Assembly: GCA_022749755.1 (NCBI GenBank)
Contig: CM040451.1
Span: 13,777,871-13,841,870, forward strand
Direction of reading: 5' to 3'
DNA: 64,000 bases
Origin: Azadirachta indica
Taxonomy: Eukaryota > Streptophyta > Magnoliopsida > Sapindales > Meliaceae
Made by a program: the position numbers and the translations under genes. The notes under the pieces were generated by a model that was not told the origin of the DNA, did no database searches, and was given only the letters and a program-made list of their open reading frames with translations. Below, piece by piece: positions 1 to 11,716 of this stretch (positions are counted from its first letter, which is position 1; the number at the start of each line of letters is the position of its first letter).

Positions 1-829
1 GCATACCTAATTCTCCAACAATAATATATGTTATATTTAGTATTTTTCACTGTTACACATCGGTTTCTTACACTCTCTACAAATTAATGAGGGGCCTGCC
101 ACTCCACGTCATATATATATTTATATTAGATCGATCCTACGAGACAGTATTCATGTTGTGCCCCTGCACCTTATTCCTTTTTTTCTTTTAACTTTTCTTA
201 ATAAATCTGTTAGGAGAATTGCCGGTTCGATTTCAAACTAATTCGATCTTTTTCTCGATGATTTTCGAGTGAAATTCTTACAGTCTATGCAAAGAGAGTA
301 CTGTTAAAATGAGGAAGTTGGCAAGATTCTTCGGGAAAATTCAACTTTAAATGGGTTAGATCCCAAGATACTCGATGTTTTGGGTAAATTTATACGTTAT
401 TCCTTGACATTAAACTCTATAATTGGATTGATAAGCTTCATTTTTGGTGGGTAATGTATCAGCAATTACATAATTAGATGAAATATTTCATGTTGCATTT
501 AGACGACATATATATGCATTTTCTTACAGTAATAACAACAGAAGTGACCTGAGAATCCAGAATTTGTAGAAAAATGGACTAAAACATTTATCAAATTTGA
601 ACCTTTTAATCATCTCTTCTTCTTTAATCTCACATTTTCTACATAATTAATTTACACCCTGAAAAAAATTTAGATTAATTTGATTTTAACTTAGTTAAAT
701 CAATCACATGATAAAACCACATCTGCTAATACACATATTAATAAAAAATTCAAGACAAAGGAAACGATTTACTGCTAGGGCTTTTGCAAAGAAAAACTGT
801 TTTCTGAAACGGGGTTGAAGGGATTTACG

Positions 830-845
830 TTTAGGGTTAGGGTTT
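830..845 (-). promoter_or_regulatory. Telo-box-like motif
   Basis: The plus strand reads TTTAGGGTTAGGGTTTGG, which on the minus strand gives two overlapping AAACCCTA-type telo-boxes. In plants such motifs are common in promoters and 5' UTRs of translation and growth genes, usually within about 100-200 bp of the start. A minus-strand frame (775-969) lies over it, but I do not recognise its product, so whether this marks a promoter or a chance interstitial telomere motif is open. Confidence 0.3.
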
Positions 846-1545
846 GGAAGGTGTAGTACGCGAATCCTTCCCAACGGCATAAGAATAAAATTAAAGCAAA
901 AGAAGAAACGACGTCATAGCAGTGGCAGTGGAGTCTGCAAGAATGAGAAGATGGTGTCGACAATTTCAAGCAAAAGCTTTATTTCTCTCATATTCATTCA
1001 CTTTACGTCATTTCTACCAACAGTTCCATGATAGATCAGACATAAAGAAAGAAAGAAATATAATAAATAAAATGAAAGAACAGCTAGATTGCAGCTGCTA
1101 GATGTGTGGTTCAATAAATGGAACTTTGAAAAATTTTAAATTTTAAAAGGAAAAGGAAAAACTTTTTTTGAATGCTTGAACGTGTTTGATAATTAGTTTT
1201 GTAGGGTTGTCTAGAAAGTTAATCGACTTTTTAATTAAACAACAATTCTGTTGTTAGCATTTTACTTAAATTTTGATTTTTCACTTTATAATTCCACTTC
1301 TTGTTTCACTTTAATTGGGTTTGGACATAGAAAGCCACCACAATATCATCGAAAAAGAAGATAAAAGATAAAATAATAATATGTTATTTCTAATTTAGAT
1401 TACAATAATAATATATATGCATGCAGTCATTTAGGAATATAAAAATTAATAAACAATACCAATTTAAATATTATCTACTAATCCACTAATTTTAATTTCT
1501 TAATATCTTAGATGCGTTTCCTTTCGTTCTAATCTCAGCATCTGA

Positions 1546-2095
1546 GTCATTCAAATACATAAGCTTGATTTCAGTTAAAGCAGCCGAAATTCGGCATCCA
1601 TTTGTTTCATAGGTGAGTGGTGGAATAAGATAAATATATATATATATATATATATACACATACACGCGCACATTATCTTGCCACTTGAAACAAAGATTTA
1701 TCTTATCCCATTTTTTTTTTTAACTTTCTCTTAGATGCCATTGGATCACGAACCATCACAAATTCGTTGAAAATTTTGATCATTAAAGTGAAATTCCGAG
1801 CTTAAATATATGTATAATATAAGTCATCCAAATCCATAAGCTTGATTTCAATAATTAAAGCAGCCGAAATTCCGCGTCCATTTGTTTCAAAGGTGAGTAT
1901 TGGAAGAACATAAATACATTATACATATAAATTATCTAGCAACTTGCAACAAAGATTTATCTTTTTTTTTTTTTTTACTTTTATTTTTTCTCAATTTTCC
2001 ATAAGTAGTAAGAGAAAAACTTAGATGACATTGGATAACCATTCCAAATCGTTGAAAATTTTGATTATTAAAGTGACATTCCAAGCTTATATATA
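1546..2095. repeat. Diverged tandem duplication, about 277-bp unit
   Basis: Two head-to-tail units start at about 1546 and 1823. Each runs through a TCATyCAAAT..AAGCTTGATTTCA block, GCAGCCGAAATTC, CCATTTGTTTCA, a TA/CA-rich stretch, CAAAGATTTATCTT plus poly-T, and finally CGTTGAAAATTTTGAT. The units differ by many substitutions and by their microsatellite lengths, so the duplication is not recent. No coding content is seen. Confidence 0.8.
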
Positions 2096-2324
2096 TAATA
2101 TTCTCTTTAATTGTAATTATATTTAATTCCCTTCACTTTTTGTTCCCAAAAGCAAAATCCTCCTATTGCTTTTATGTCATCTTTTATTTTAGAGTTAATT
2201 TTAATTTTATCTTATCATTTATTACATATATTATGTATACTTATATTTCGTTAAAAGTCATTATTTCACTTTCAAATATTATGTATAATTTTATTTTGTT
2301 AAAAGTCATCATTTTACTTTCAAA

Positions 2325-3215
2325 TAATAATAAAATGACCATTTTATTCTTATTTTAATTAATAGAATATTGACAAATAGTCTCGTAAAGTTTCAAAAAT
2401 AATAAATATCTCTATAGAAAACGACAAATACCTCATGAAATTACTGTACAATCATGTAAAATAAATAACTGAACCTTGTATATTTAAAAAACTTATAAAT
2501 TTATCATTTTAACTTGTTAATATTACATAATGATCAATATAACTTTATAATTTATTTTTTGATAATTATGTATTCAATATTTTTGATAATTAATATCTAA
2601 AATATTATTATTTTTTAAAAAATTTATTCTCATTAAGTTAATAATATTCAATATTTGTTAGAATTTGTTGTTATAAATTATTTAAATTATTTTATTTATA
2701 AATTAATATAATATGTGTAAATTATATATTTATAAATTATACAAATGATTATGAATCCAAAATCCTTGGATTACATAAATTCTATAATTTATAATATTTT
2801 TTATACATAAATCCCAAGTGTTCAATATTTAATAATAATTTATTAAAAATATTCTCAAAATTATAAATATTGTGTGATCTATTTAATTATTTTTGTTATA
2901 AATTAATGTACTTAGAATAAAATTATTTATAAATAATAGTAATTTAAACACTAACTTGTCAAAAAAAAATTATAAGGTTATATTGGTGATTATGTAGTAG
3001 TAATAAGGGTTAAAATGATAAATTAAATATATATATATATATATTATAAATATATAAGGGTAAGATAGATATTTTTGTAATATTATAAAGTAACTTAGTA
3101 TTTGTCATTTTTTCATATTTCATAGAAATATTTGTTGTTTCTAAAACTTCATGAGAGTGTTTGTTAATATCTCATTAATTATAATAAGGGTAAAATAATC
3201 ATTTTATTGTTATAT
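2325..3215. mobile_element. Inverted-repeat (foldback/MITE-like) element
   Basis: The left end (about 2325-2440: AATAAAATGACCATTTTATT, GACAAATAGTCTCGTAAAG, AAATATCTCTATAGAAAACG, CAAATAC) reappears as its reverse complement at about 3085-3215 (ATTTGTC, CATAGAAATATTTGTT, CTTCATGAGAGTGTTTGTTA, AATAATCATTTTATTGTTAT). The ends are over 100 bp long and diverged. The interior is very AT-rich with no transposase. This is consistent with a non-autonomous TIR or foldback transposon; the superfamily is not assignable from sequence inspection. Confidence 0.6.
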
Positions 3216-3871
3216 GACTTTCTATAAATGGTATACATATCTACAAAGTAACGTTGAAATTAATCGTAGGGTCCGCAAATTTTAAGGTAATCACTCCATA
3301 TTATGATTTTCTACATCTTAATCTTTTCATTTAGTCATTTGAGTTGCAATTTTTTAAGTATAATTCAAATATAAAGATACTTTACTATTACTTTGACTTT
3401 TTTAGTTATACTAGAAGATCCTTAATACTTCTTTATGAAAATTACCAATTTGTTTTTATAGTATTAAATTCTAAACATCAAGATATAAAAAATGCAATTT
3501 AATGCAAGTATTAAGTTACTTGAGATACATAAATAAATTTATATCTCAAGTCGAAAAATTATACAAATTTAGGGCCCTAAACTTCTTTTTTTTTTTTTAG
3601 CATTACAAACGTATTTCCTATTTACAATCTATTTGCAATTTAGAACTCTATTAATGACAATTGAAAAAATACAAATCCTATTGTAACGAATTCTATTAAT
3701 AACACTTACGAAGATATAGATACTACTGTAACATACTTAGCACCTAGAAATCTTTCATTCATAAAAGAAAAATTTACCCAAAATTTTTATTGTTGTAAAT
3801 AACTCTACTAATGATACTTGTAAAAATACAAACTTATATATTGTAAGAAATTTCACCGACTGTGACCGATG

Positions 3872-3908
3872 AAAATTGAACTCACCCATCGAGAGTGAGT
3901 TCAATTTT
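3872..3908. repeat. Perfect 14-bp-stem hairpin
   Basis: AAAATTGAACTCAC at 3872-3885 is followed by a 9-base loop and its exact reverse complement GTGAGTTCAATTTT at 3895-3908. It sits beside a GC-richer patch (CCCGATGG...GGGCCC) inside AT-rich DNA. It may be the end of a small inverted-repeat element. No gene is adjacent, so a terminator-like role is not supported. Confidence 0.75.
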
Positions 3909-3991
3909 GCCCTCAAGCTTAAGGCCCGATGGCAGGGCCCTAGACTTTATTATTACTATTTTACTTCTTTTTTTTTTTTTTTGAGTGGTTT

Positions 3992-4337
3992 CATAAATCG
4001 ATGAGTTGGTGGCTTGATGGAATGAGGTGATATAATTGCGTACTTGTGGACATTAAAAAAATGTAATTAATTTAGAACTTATAATGAAGAGTTAATATCC
4101 TTTATTGCATACATTAAGGAGGCAAAACAAGTCAATTATAGAGGTTTTAAACACACCAACGTATCATAAATCGATGAGTTGGTGGCTTGATGGAAAGAGG
4201 TGATATAATTGCGTACTTGTGGACATTAAAAAAATGTAATTAATTTAGAACTCCAAATGAATAGTTAATATCCTTTATTTCATACATTAAGGAGGCAAAA
4301 CAAGTCAATTATAGAGGTTTTAAACACACCAAAGTAT
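3992..4337. repeat. Nearly perfect 173-bp tandem duplication
   Basis: The unit beginning CATAAATCGATGAGTTGG at 3992 repeats at 4165 with only a handful of differences. Both units end in TTTTAAACACACCAA.GTAT. The high identity implies a recent event. There is no coding potential. Confidence 0.9.
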
Positions 4338-6523
4338 GTATTAATTAATCATCATTAACAAACAAAATTCGAGCGTTTGAAAAAGCAAATCCAACTTTAT
4401 TTAGGCAATCTCCAAAAATTAATATCATCAATGAGTACGATCACTATATAGGCCCACATGCGAGAAGATGATTATAATGATCAAATCATAGAGTCAACTT
4501 CCGAGTTAGATCATCAAGGATTTGAATGGTGGGTCCAACGATTTTCTTTTCCTTTCATATTGTATCTCCATCACACAAGGGAAAAGAGTTTAGGCGCCCA
4601 CCATTATCATAAAAAGAAGTTGTAAATATTTTCTTTTTTTTTTTTTTTCTCTTGACATATAATATATAATTTTGTTAATTAAATTCACTTAATTATTAGT
4701 TGGCACCACACAAGGTCGTCGAGATAGATGTTTTCATTGCGGGCTCTGTAACGTGGATTTGCGACAAATTAAAGGGAGGATTTTGTTTGCTTTTCCTCGA
4801 GCATATATATGTACATAATTCAAGCTCTCATAATGTCGTTTACTTTAATTTTTTGGTGATTTTTGTGTTTTTTCCATAACACTAACATCCTTTTTTTTTT
4901 TAATTTTCAATATGAAGTACTATCATATGTCAATCAAGCATAAACAACTATTGTATTACAATTTCAAATTTACACTCAACATATAAAAATGAAATTTCAA
5001 CAGTATTCTAACATAACTTGAAAATATTCGATAGCACAATTTCCTGAATAAAAATAATTTGTTAACGTTAATACAATATTATCTAAAAATTTATACATAA
5101 TAATAAGAACAGTTTCTACCCTCAATAATATTTAAAAAAAAAAATTTTTTATAAGAAAGGTTAGGAGTTGAAGCCCACGACTTCTCTACTACTGAAATGA
5201 GTTATAATATAAATTTTTTTTTAAACTCATTAATTCCTCGTTATATTATACATAACTGGACATTTAGATCATACTTGAATTAAGTAAATTAAAGTTTTAA
5301 GTAGTAAGATGCTCCTATCACTTAATGGCCAAATTGCCAAAAGTTTTGAGGATTTGCTAACCGATTGATGGCATATATGATTGGGATTGAGGAACAAACT
5401 ATGCATGAATGGAAGCCAAATCATATAGCATATGCACATATAAATACAGTGGGAAGAAGTGAAAAAAAAAAAAATGGGTGGGAAATAATAATAGTAGTTA
5501 CTAGTCTTGGCCGACAGGATGCATGCTGCTTTTTCGTAGTGCCATCTAATCAATCATCCATGCGATATGATATGCCAATGGCATAAAACCATCAATGCAA
5601 ATTAAGACTCCATGTCGTACTATTAGTCTCTTCCATTCTCTTTCGCATGCACAATTCTATCACAAAATTCATTCATTTTGCATTCAATGTGAATACGGTT
5701 TGCTCTCGTCATTCCAGTGCCCAACAAATCAACTTCGCACCCGTTAAATTCATATTAGATAATTTTCAGTCGGAATCATCCAGTAGATGGTGATAATTTA
5801 CGAGATCATTGATCCCAAATTATCATAAGCTGCACATTTCCTTTTTTTTTTTTTTAAAAAAAAAAGGTTATTTCACGATACCGGAAAATACGAATTCTAC
5901 GAACACGAAATAAGAATCAGCGACAATGTCAATGGCAATTACCGAAAAAAGCCAAATTATGAATGAAGCTGCGTATTTAAGTAGAGAAAAATGTAAATAT
6001 TTGTAAGCTGAGTCGAGAAACAATCCAATATACTCCCACGTGGCCCTTATCTATACCCAAACCCAATGTGTGTTGTATTTCTCTAATCTCCGAGAGAGGT
6101 TGCCGGAAAGCAGCAAAATAAAATCACAAGAACATAGTAGAGATACAAAATTATAGAAGGATCGAAAAATTCTAAATCACAACCATAATCGCATGCTCCC
6201 CAGAATGAACTTAAACTTTACATAAAACCTATCTTCCCTATATATAACATTGATCCTATTGAACAATGCCAGTTCTAAACATATGGGAAAAGATGCAAGC
6301 AAAATCACTTCAGACATTTTAGAACATGTCAGGATTATGGGAATCAAAAACCAAAAAGATGTAATAAATTGGTAAACACGATAATCAAACCCGTTAACTG
6401 AAAATCAGTCACTGAAAACTCCTCTATATGTAAGTAATAGACACTGGTCTTTTTCCTAGGTTTGACAGGATATTTTCACTTTACAATGAGTGACTGAGAG
6501 CAACCGGACAGCAAGTGGTTGGA

Positions 6524-9025
6524 TTAGAATTTTTGGATGATCACTGAATTGGCAAGGCCTGCCTGCTCTATAGTCTGAGCTCGATCGGCGAGAACTTTAG
6601 GAGGAAATCCCATCATCTGCAGCTGGTAATTTCTTGCAGTCCCGGGTCTAGATGCATCAATAAAGGCATGAATGTCATTCACTGTGTGGTGGAGATTGAA
6701 GTGTGTTACAATTCGGGAGCCATCAGCCAACCTAATCTGAATTGATGTTGATGGAAGCTTATCATCAATAACCAGGCCCTCTGAAGGGGTTGGAGCAGTG
6801 TTGGCAGGAGTAGAATCTGCAGGAGGTTCAGAAGTTGCTGGAGTACTGCTGCTGCCCAGTGTTCTTCCCACACCCTGAAATGGTACATGGCGCTTTTCTG
6901 GTTCCTGAAAGATAGCAAATATTAAGAATGATAGGTGGAGTTCACATCCTCTGGCATGTCTTCAAATGCATGTAACATTGACAAATATTAAGAATGATAG
7001 GTGGAGTTCACATCCTCTGGCATGTCTTCAAATCCATGTAACATTGATGCGTCTTCTATAAGAAACGAGCAATTCATAGATTATGCTGCCTGGTGCACTT
7101 AAACCAGTATGCTTGCCCCCATTGCACATAATGTTGGTTAAAAGCAAATAAAAAATTGCACTTACAGGGCACTTCACGTCCCTTCTTATCAGATTGACAT
7201 GAACCGAGGACCTTCTATCCGCAGGTTCAAGCTCTTTTGGACACTCAGATTTTTTTATGCTCTGCAATAAACATAATCACCTCATAAATACAATATCACC
7301 ACTAACAATCAGTATCTGAAAAGCAAACACAAGAGAAGATGCTGAAAATGCACACAAAATGACAATCTGCACAAAATCATCTACAGAGTCAACAGTCATA
7401 CAGAGTGGGGGAAAGATAAGAAAAAAGTGGAACAGCTTATACTTGCTGTAATTTTTTTCCACACAACTAATAAGCACCTCTGCAGAAAGATGGAGAAAGA
7501 TGGGGATGAAGAAATTGTCAACCTCCAACAACAAAATATAATCTCTTTCCTCTTGTATTTTATATTTGCACATAGAAATGAGACCTTATGGCTCTTACCT
7601 CTAAGAAAGAAGCATTTTCAGGATCATCCAACCTCCTCAAAGGGCCATCATTTACTGTGAAACCATTGGTCCAGAAAATAATGTTATGAACAACAGGCTC
7701 AGGTTGCTGAGGTGCAGATGGTACGGTTTCGCCCGAGAGTAATCTACCAGTTCCAGTAAAGCTTCTTGAGCTCGAAGATGGATGGAGATGCTCAAGAGGC
7801 CCTTCTACTGCTCCCAGTTCCTTAGCTTGGTTGAAAATTGCATCCACATCATTAGGATTGCCCTTATTAGGATCTTGGACAAGCATACCACTGCAAAATA
7901 ATCAAAAACATTACCATATATACATAACCTAAAATATATGCAAGCAAATAACTATACTCACAAACCAAATAAATGAAAAAATCTTCTCAAACTAGCAGGC
8001 GAAATTGATAAGTAAACAGAAGTATATCAGCTACCAATGAACATGAAATGTTTTCGCTAATTCTGGCCCTCATATGGAACTCACTGTGAATACTCAAATC
8101 AGAGAGGCCACTAACACTTATACCAGAAACACCGTCTGGAAATTCATCAGGAATGAATGCACAAACTTCGTACTAGAAAGGACTAGCATCCAGTGCAATA
8201 ATACAAGTCCAGTCGCTAACAACCGCAGGTTCATATTTTAGTGTTTTGCATTTGAATAGCATCCAGATTCAATTTCATTTCTTCCTGGAGCAATAGGGAT
8301 TATTCAAGTAAAAAGCTTTTTGTTTCAGTCAGATGAGACAGCAAAAAGATAAACAAGATGTATTATATGGTACGGTGAAAAACACTAAACAGCTTTCTCA
8401 GCAAAATTGCTTCCTCGGAAAAAAATATCTGCGCACTAGTCAAGGAACATAAACACAAATTCCTAAATCAATTTCATACAAGAAAACTATGATATGATCC
8501 GACTCTAAAACTGCTCACAAAATAATATTATGCTATTCATTAAGCTAAAAGAACTTACAAGAAAACAAAAAATGATTCCTTTTCCATTGAAACCTTCATA
8601 TTCACGCAACTGATTAAAAACTCAACCAAACGCAACATACATCATTCATCCCAAATCTTAACGCTCAATAATCATTTATTTTCTCTAATATTCTCCGTAA
8701 CCAAACATACTGTTTATTATGCAGCACAAAAATAACAAACGAGCATCAACAATTGACATTAATGAATTCTATTACACGATTATATTAACAATAACGAAAA
8801 TCGGATAAAAAACGATAATACGCGCTAAATATAAAATTTTACTTCCTAAAAGACGAGAGATTTTGAAGAAATGGACCTCTTCTCGCCCCCAGTGTAGTAC
8901 TCTTGAGGTCCATCAGAATCGGAGTCGGAGTCGGGTCCAGACCGCCGGTTCAGATCGGAAAGCGTCCGTATGCCACCGGTTCGGCTGCTCGATTGCTTCG
9001 CCGGTTTCTTGTCACGTGACGCCAT
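6524..9025 (-). CDS. PUX4: Plant UBX domain-containing protein (PUX3/PUX4 type)
   Basis: Four exons join in phase: 9025-8877, 7890-7599, 7261-7166 and 6904-6524, giving 305 aa, close to Arabidopsis PUX3/PUX4. The N-terminus is hydrophilic ([13 protein letters not shown], then an SDSDSDG run). A SEP domain covers roughly residues 110-185 ([19 protein letters not shown], then [11 protein letters not shown]). The C-terminal UBX domain covers about 228-305 ([17 protein letters not shown] loop, ending VIIQKF). Proteins of this family are cofactors that bind the N-domain of CDC48/p97 through UBX and regulate its segregase activity. No UBA domain is seen in the N-terminus, so it resembles the PUX3/4 branch rather than PUX5. 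All introns are GT-AG, and intron 3 contains a 66-bp tandem duplication. It is divergent from the AAA ATPase gene. The subfamily assignment (3 versus 4) is less certain than the family. Confidence 0.93.
6916..7047. repeat. 66-bp tandem duplication in a PUX intron
   Basis: CAAATATTAAGAATGATAGG begins at 6916 and again at 6982. The two 66-bp copies differ by about one base near AAATGCATG/AAATCCATG. The repeat lies within intron 3 of the UBX gene, just downstream of the exon 4 acceptor in plus coordinates. Near-identity points to a recent slip or duplication. Confidence 0.9.
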
Positions 9026-9101
9026 GGCTTGGTTTCTCTGATTGAAACTCGAATGCGAGAGATGATTATCAGTACAGTTTCTTTTTGCGGGAATCTTGTG
9101 C

Positions 9102-9133
<32 letters not shown>

Positions 9134-11716
9134 CCAACATAATGGTTACGCGCTTCTGTGCGCGTGGATCTGGTATAATTCAGAGTGCTAAGATATTTTT
9201 TTCCTAAATAAGTTTATAATTTAAATTATTTATATTAATTTGCAGGTTTTTTAATCAAAATTTTATGACCTAATTGGAAATCTCCCATTACGTGCCCCCA
9301 TTTCTTCTTTCATTTTTTTAGCAATTTATTGGTTTGATTTGTATAGAATTTTATAAAAGGTGCTCGGATCAATTTTTTTTAATATACATTTAATTCATTT
9401 TATTAAAATCATAGAAAGTGATCGATTTATGCTATTAAAATCATACGGCAGAGTTTTAGGAAAAAAAATGATATTCAGCTGTCTTTTATATCTATCGTAT
9501 TAGCAATTTGGTTCGTACAAATACAAAAATGCAAACATTAATATTTTTTAAATAGGTTTTAACAAAAACCTGCTCTGAGATTTGAAATTTTAACACTTAA
9601 ATGAAAAATTTATAGAAAAGTATACTTACTTCTCCTGAATTATATAATTTTATTTATATGAGTATAATACCCTTAATTACTTCAAAGTAAAGTATAAGAA
9701 ATTCAATTTGTATCTAATAAAAAATAATTTTTATTTATATTTATTTAAAAATTAAAAATTTAATTAATGACAATTTAATTTGCGATTTTAACATTTAAAT
9801 GAAAATTTTAAGATAAGACACATTTACCTTTCTTGAACCATCAATTGACCATGTATTTTCACTTAAAATGACTATAATACCCTTAATTGCTTCAAAATAA
9901 AGTTTAAAAAACTCAATTTTAATTTATTTGATGTTCAAAAAATTAAAATAATTAAAATTTTGATTAATGATAATTATAAGTTATATTCATTTAATATTTA
10001 TTTAATGATATTTAAAATTAGCAATTTATCCATGTTGATATTTTTTCTAATTTTTCGTCATTGTGTAGTTCCATCAAATTTTTTGTATAAATCCAAAAGT
10101 TTACATTTACTTTACGAGTCATAAGATTGATATTGAAGTGTGAATTGAATGTAAATGTGTATAACATAGATCTTGTATTAAAGTATTTTTATAAGAACAG
10201 TGAGATTGGTAAACCTATGAAATTGTTTAGTAAAATAAAAAAATTATAATTTATTGCTAAAGAATTTGTAAAAGAGGAGAATAAGAAAGGCGGCGGCTTT
10301 GTATATTAGGATTTAAAATTTGGATAAATATGATATATGAATAAAAATTAAATTCTTATTTTGAGTAAATATTAAATAAATGTAAACTAAAATTATCAAG
10401 TTAAATTATCATTAATTAAATTCTTAATTTCAATAAATATTAAATACACGTAAACTAAAACTCTTAAATTAAATTGTCGTTAATTAAATTTCTAATTTAA
10501 AATAAATATGAATTAAAATTATTTTTAATTACATATAAATTGAATTTCTTATACTTTACTTTGAAACAATTTAGAGCATTATAATTATATAAATAAAATT
10601 GGATAATTAACTAATAGTTTAGGAGAGGTAAGTGTACCTTTTCTTAAACTTTTCATTTAAGTGTTAAAATTGAAATTTCAGGGGAGGTATGTATTAAAAC
10701 CCTTTTTTAAATTAATCATAACCTTTTCTTTATTATTATTTTAAAATCATCTCAAAATTCTTATTTAAGTGATATAAATTTTTTTATTAAATAGTAAATT
10801 AAGATAATTAGTTCATAGAAATTCACAATTTAGTTAGTAAATTATAAATCTTTTAAAATGTTAAAATTTGAGATATTATTAAAAAGTATAGTATTATTCT
10901 AAAAAAATATAATAAGTAAAACAATAATTATAATCAATATATAAAATGTCATCAACTATTTTATAATAATTCTTTTTTTCTTTTTAAAGAACAATTTTGA
11001 TTATTAAAATTACAAATCATAAATCTCAGACACTTTAAATATAAGTCACGAGTTCAGAGAGTTTTATTTTTATTTTTTTTGATACATATGTGAGTAGATA
11101 TCTTGCAACATAAAATATTATAGTAATGATTTAAACGGCTCGTAATCATATGAAAAATATATTTTCTCAAATTATGCATATTTTTATTTTTTAATTTATT
11201 TATAGATATCTCATAATATAAATTATTATAATTGTTAAGTAAACTTGTACGTTATCATATGAAAAATGTATTTGTCAATTTACGTATAATTTATGTGTTT
11301 TCTTAATTCATGCTTAATTTCTTTAGCTTCTATACGAAAATGAGAAAAATAAAGTGGATAAGATGTATTAATTAGTTTTTCTGACTGGGGCTTAAGATTC
11401 GGGAAATCTAAAATTTTGACCGAATATGAAAATTAGGAAAATAAAGTAAGATATATCAATTATCGTCTAAATTGATTTTTTATAATATTTACAATTTTTG
11501 GGTAAAGCCGAAGACAAAATACTAAAAACGAGGGTTAAAGAGAAAATCCAGTCTGTAATGATTTAGTTTTTATTCGTATTCTGTGTTCACGCTCTAGTTA
11601 CACTCATTAATTTCACCTCGAAATTAACTTCTAGAAACACCGACAATTTTTTTCACGCGAAGTTAAACTCCAGTCGCGTGTTTGCTTTTACAGAATACGC
11701 CGACTTTAACTCTCTC
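9026..11716. other. Divergent intergenic region between PUX and AAA ATPase genes
   Basis: The region holds both 5' UTRs and promoters. A (TG)n(TA)n tract lies at about 9101-9133, roughly 80-110 bp upstream of the PUX ATG. Most of the centre (about 9551-10706) is an inverted-repeat element listed separately. The rest is AT-rich, without a supportable gene. Confidence 0.7.
9551..10706. mobile_element. Long inverted-repeat (foldback/MULE-MITE-like) element
   Basis: The left end reads GGTTTTAACAAAAACCTGC, then TTTTAACACTTAAATGAAAA, CTTACTTCTCCTGAA, TTCAAAGTAAAGTATAAGAA and TTAATTAATGACAATTTAAT. The same order appears in reverse complement from about 10706 back to about 10460. The inverted arms are about 200-250 bp. 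A second partial copy of the left-arm motif lies at about 9780-9930, so the structure is nested or internally duplicated. No transposase is present. It is a non-autonomous TIR/foldback-type element in the PUX/AAA ATPase promoter region; the superfamily cannot be decided without target-site duplications and family searches. Confidence 0.7.

Larger units (their letters stand above)
1..6480. other. Intergenic region left of the PUX gene
   Basis: No supportable coding gene is visible. The stretch is AT-rich, with poly-T and TA tracts. It holds a roughly 277-bp tandem duplication (1546-2095), an inverted-repeat element (about 2325-3215), a 14-bp-stem hairpin (3872-3908) and a nearly perfect 173-bp tandem duplication (3992-4337), each listed separately. 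Short open frames here have no recognisable domain or splice partners. The right-hand few hundred bases up to 6523 probably include the 3' UTR of the PUX gene, which is transcribed leftwards. Confidence 0.7.
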
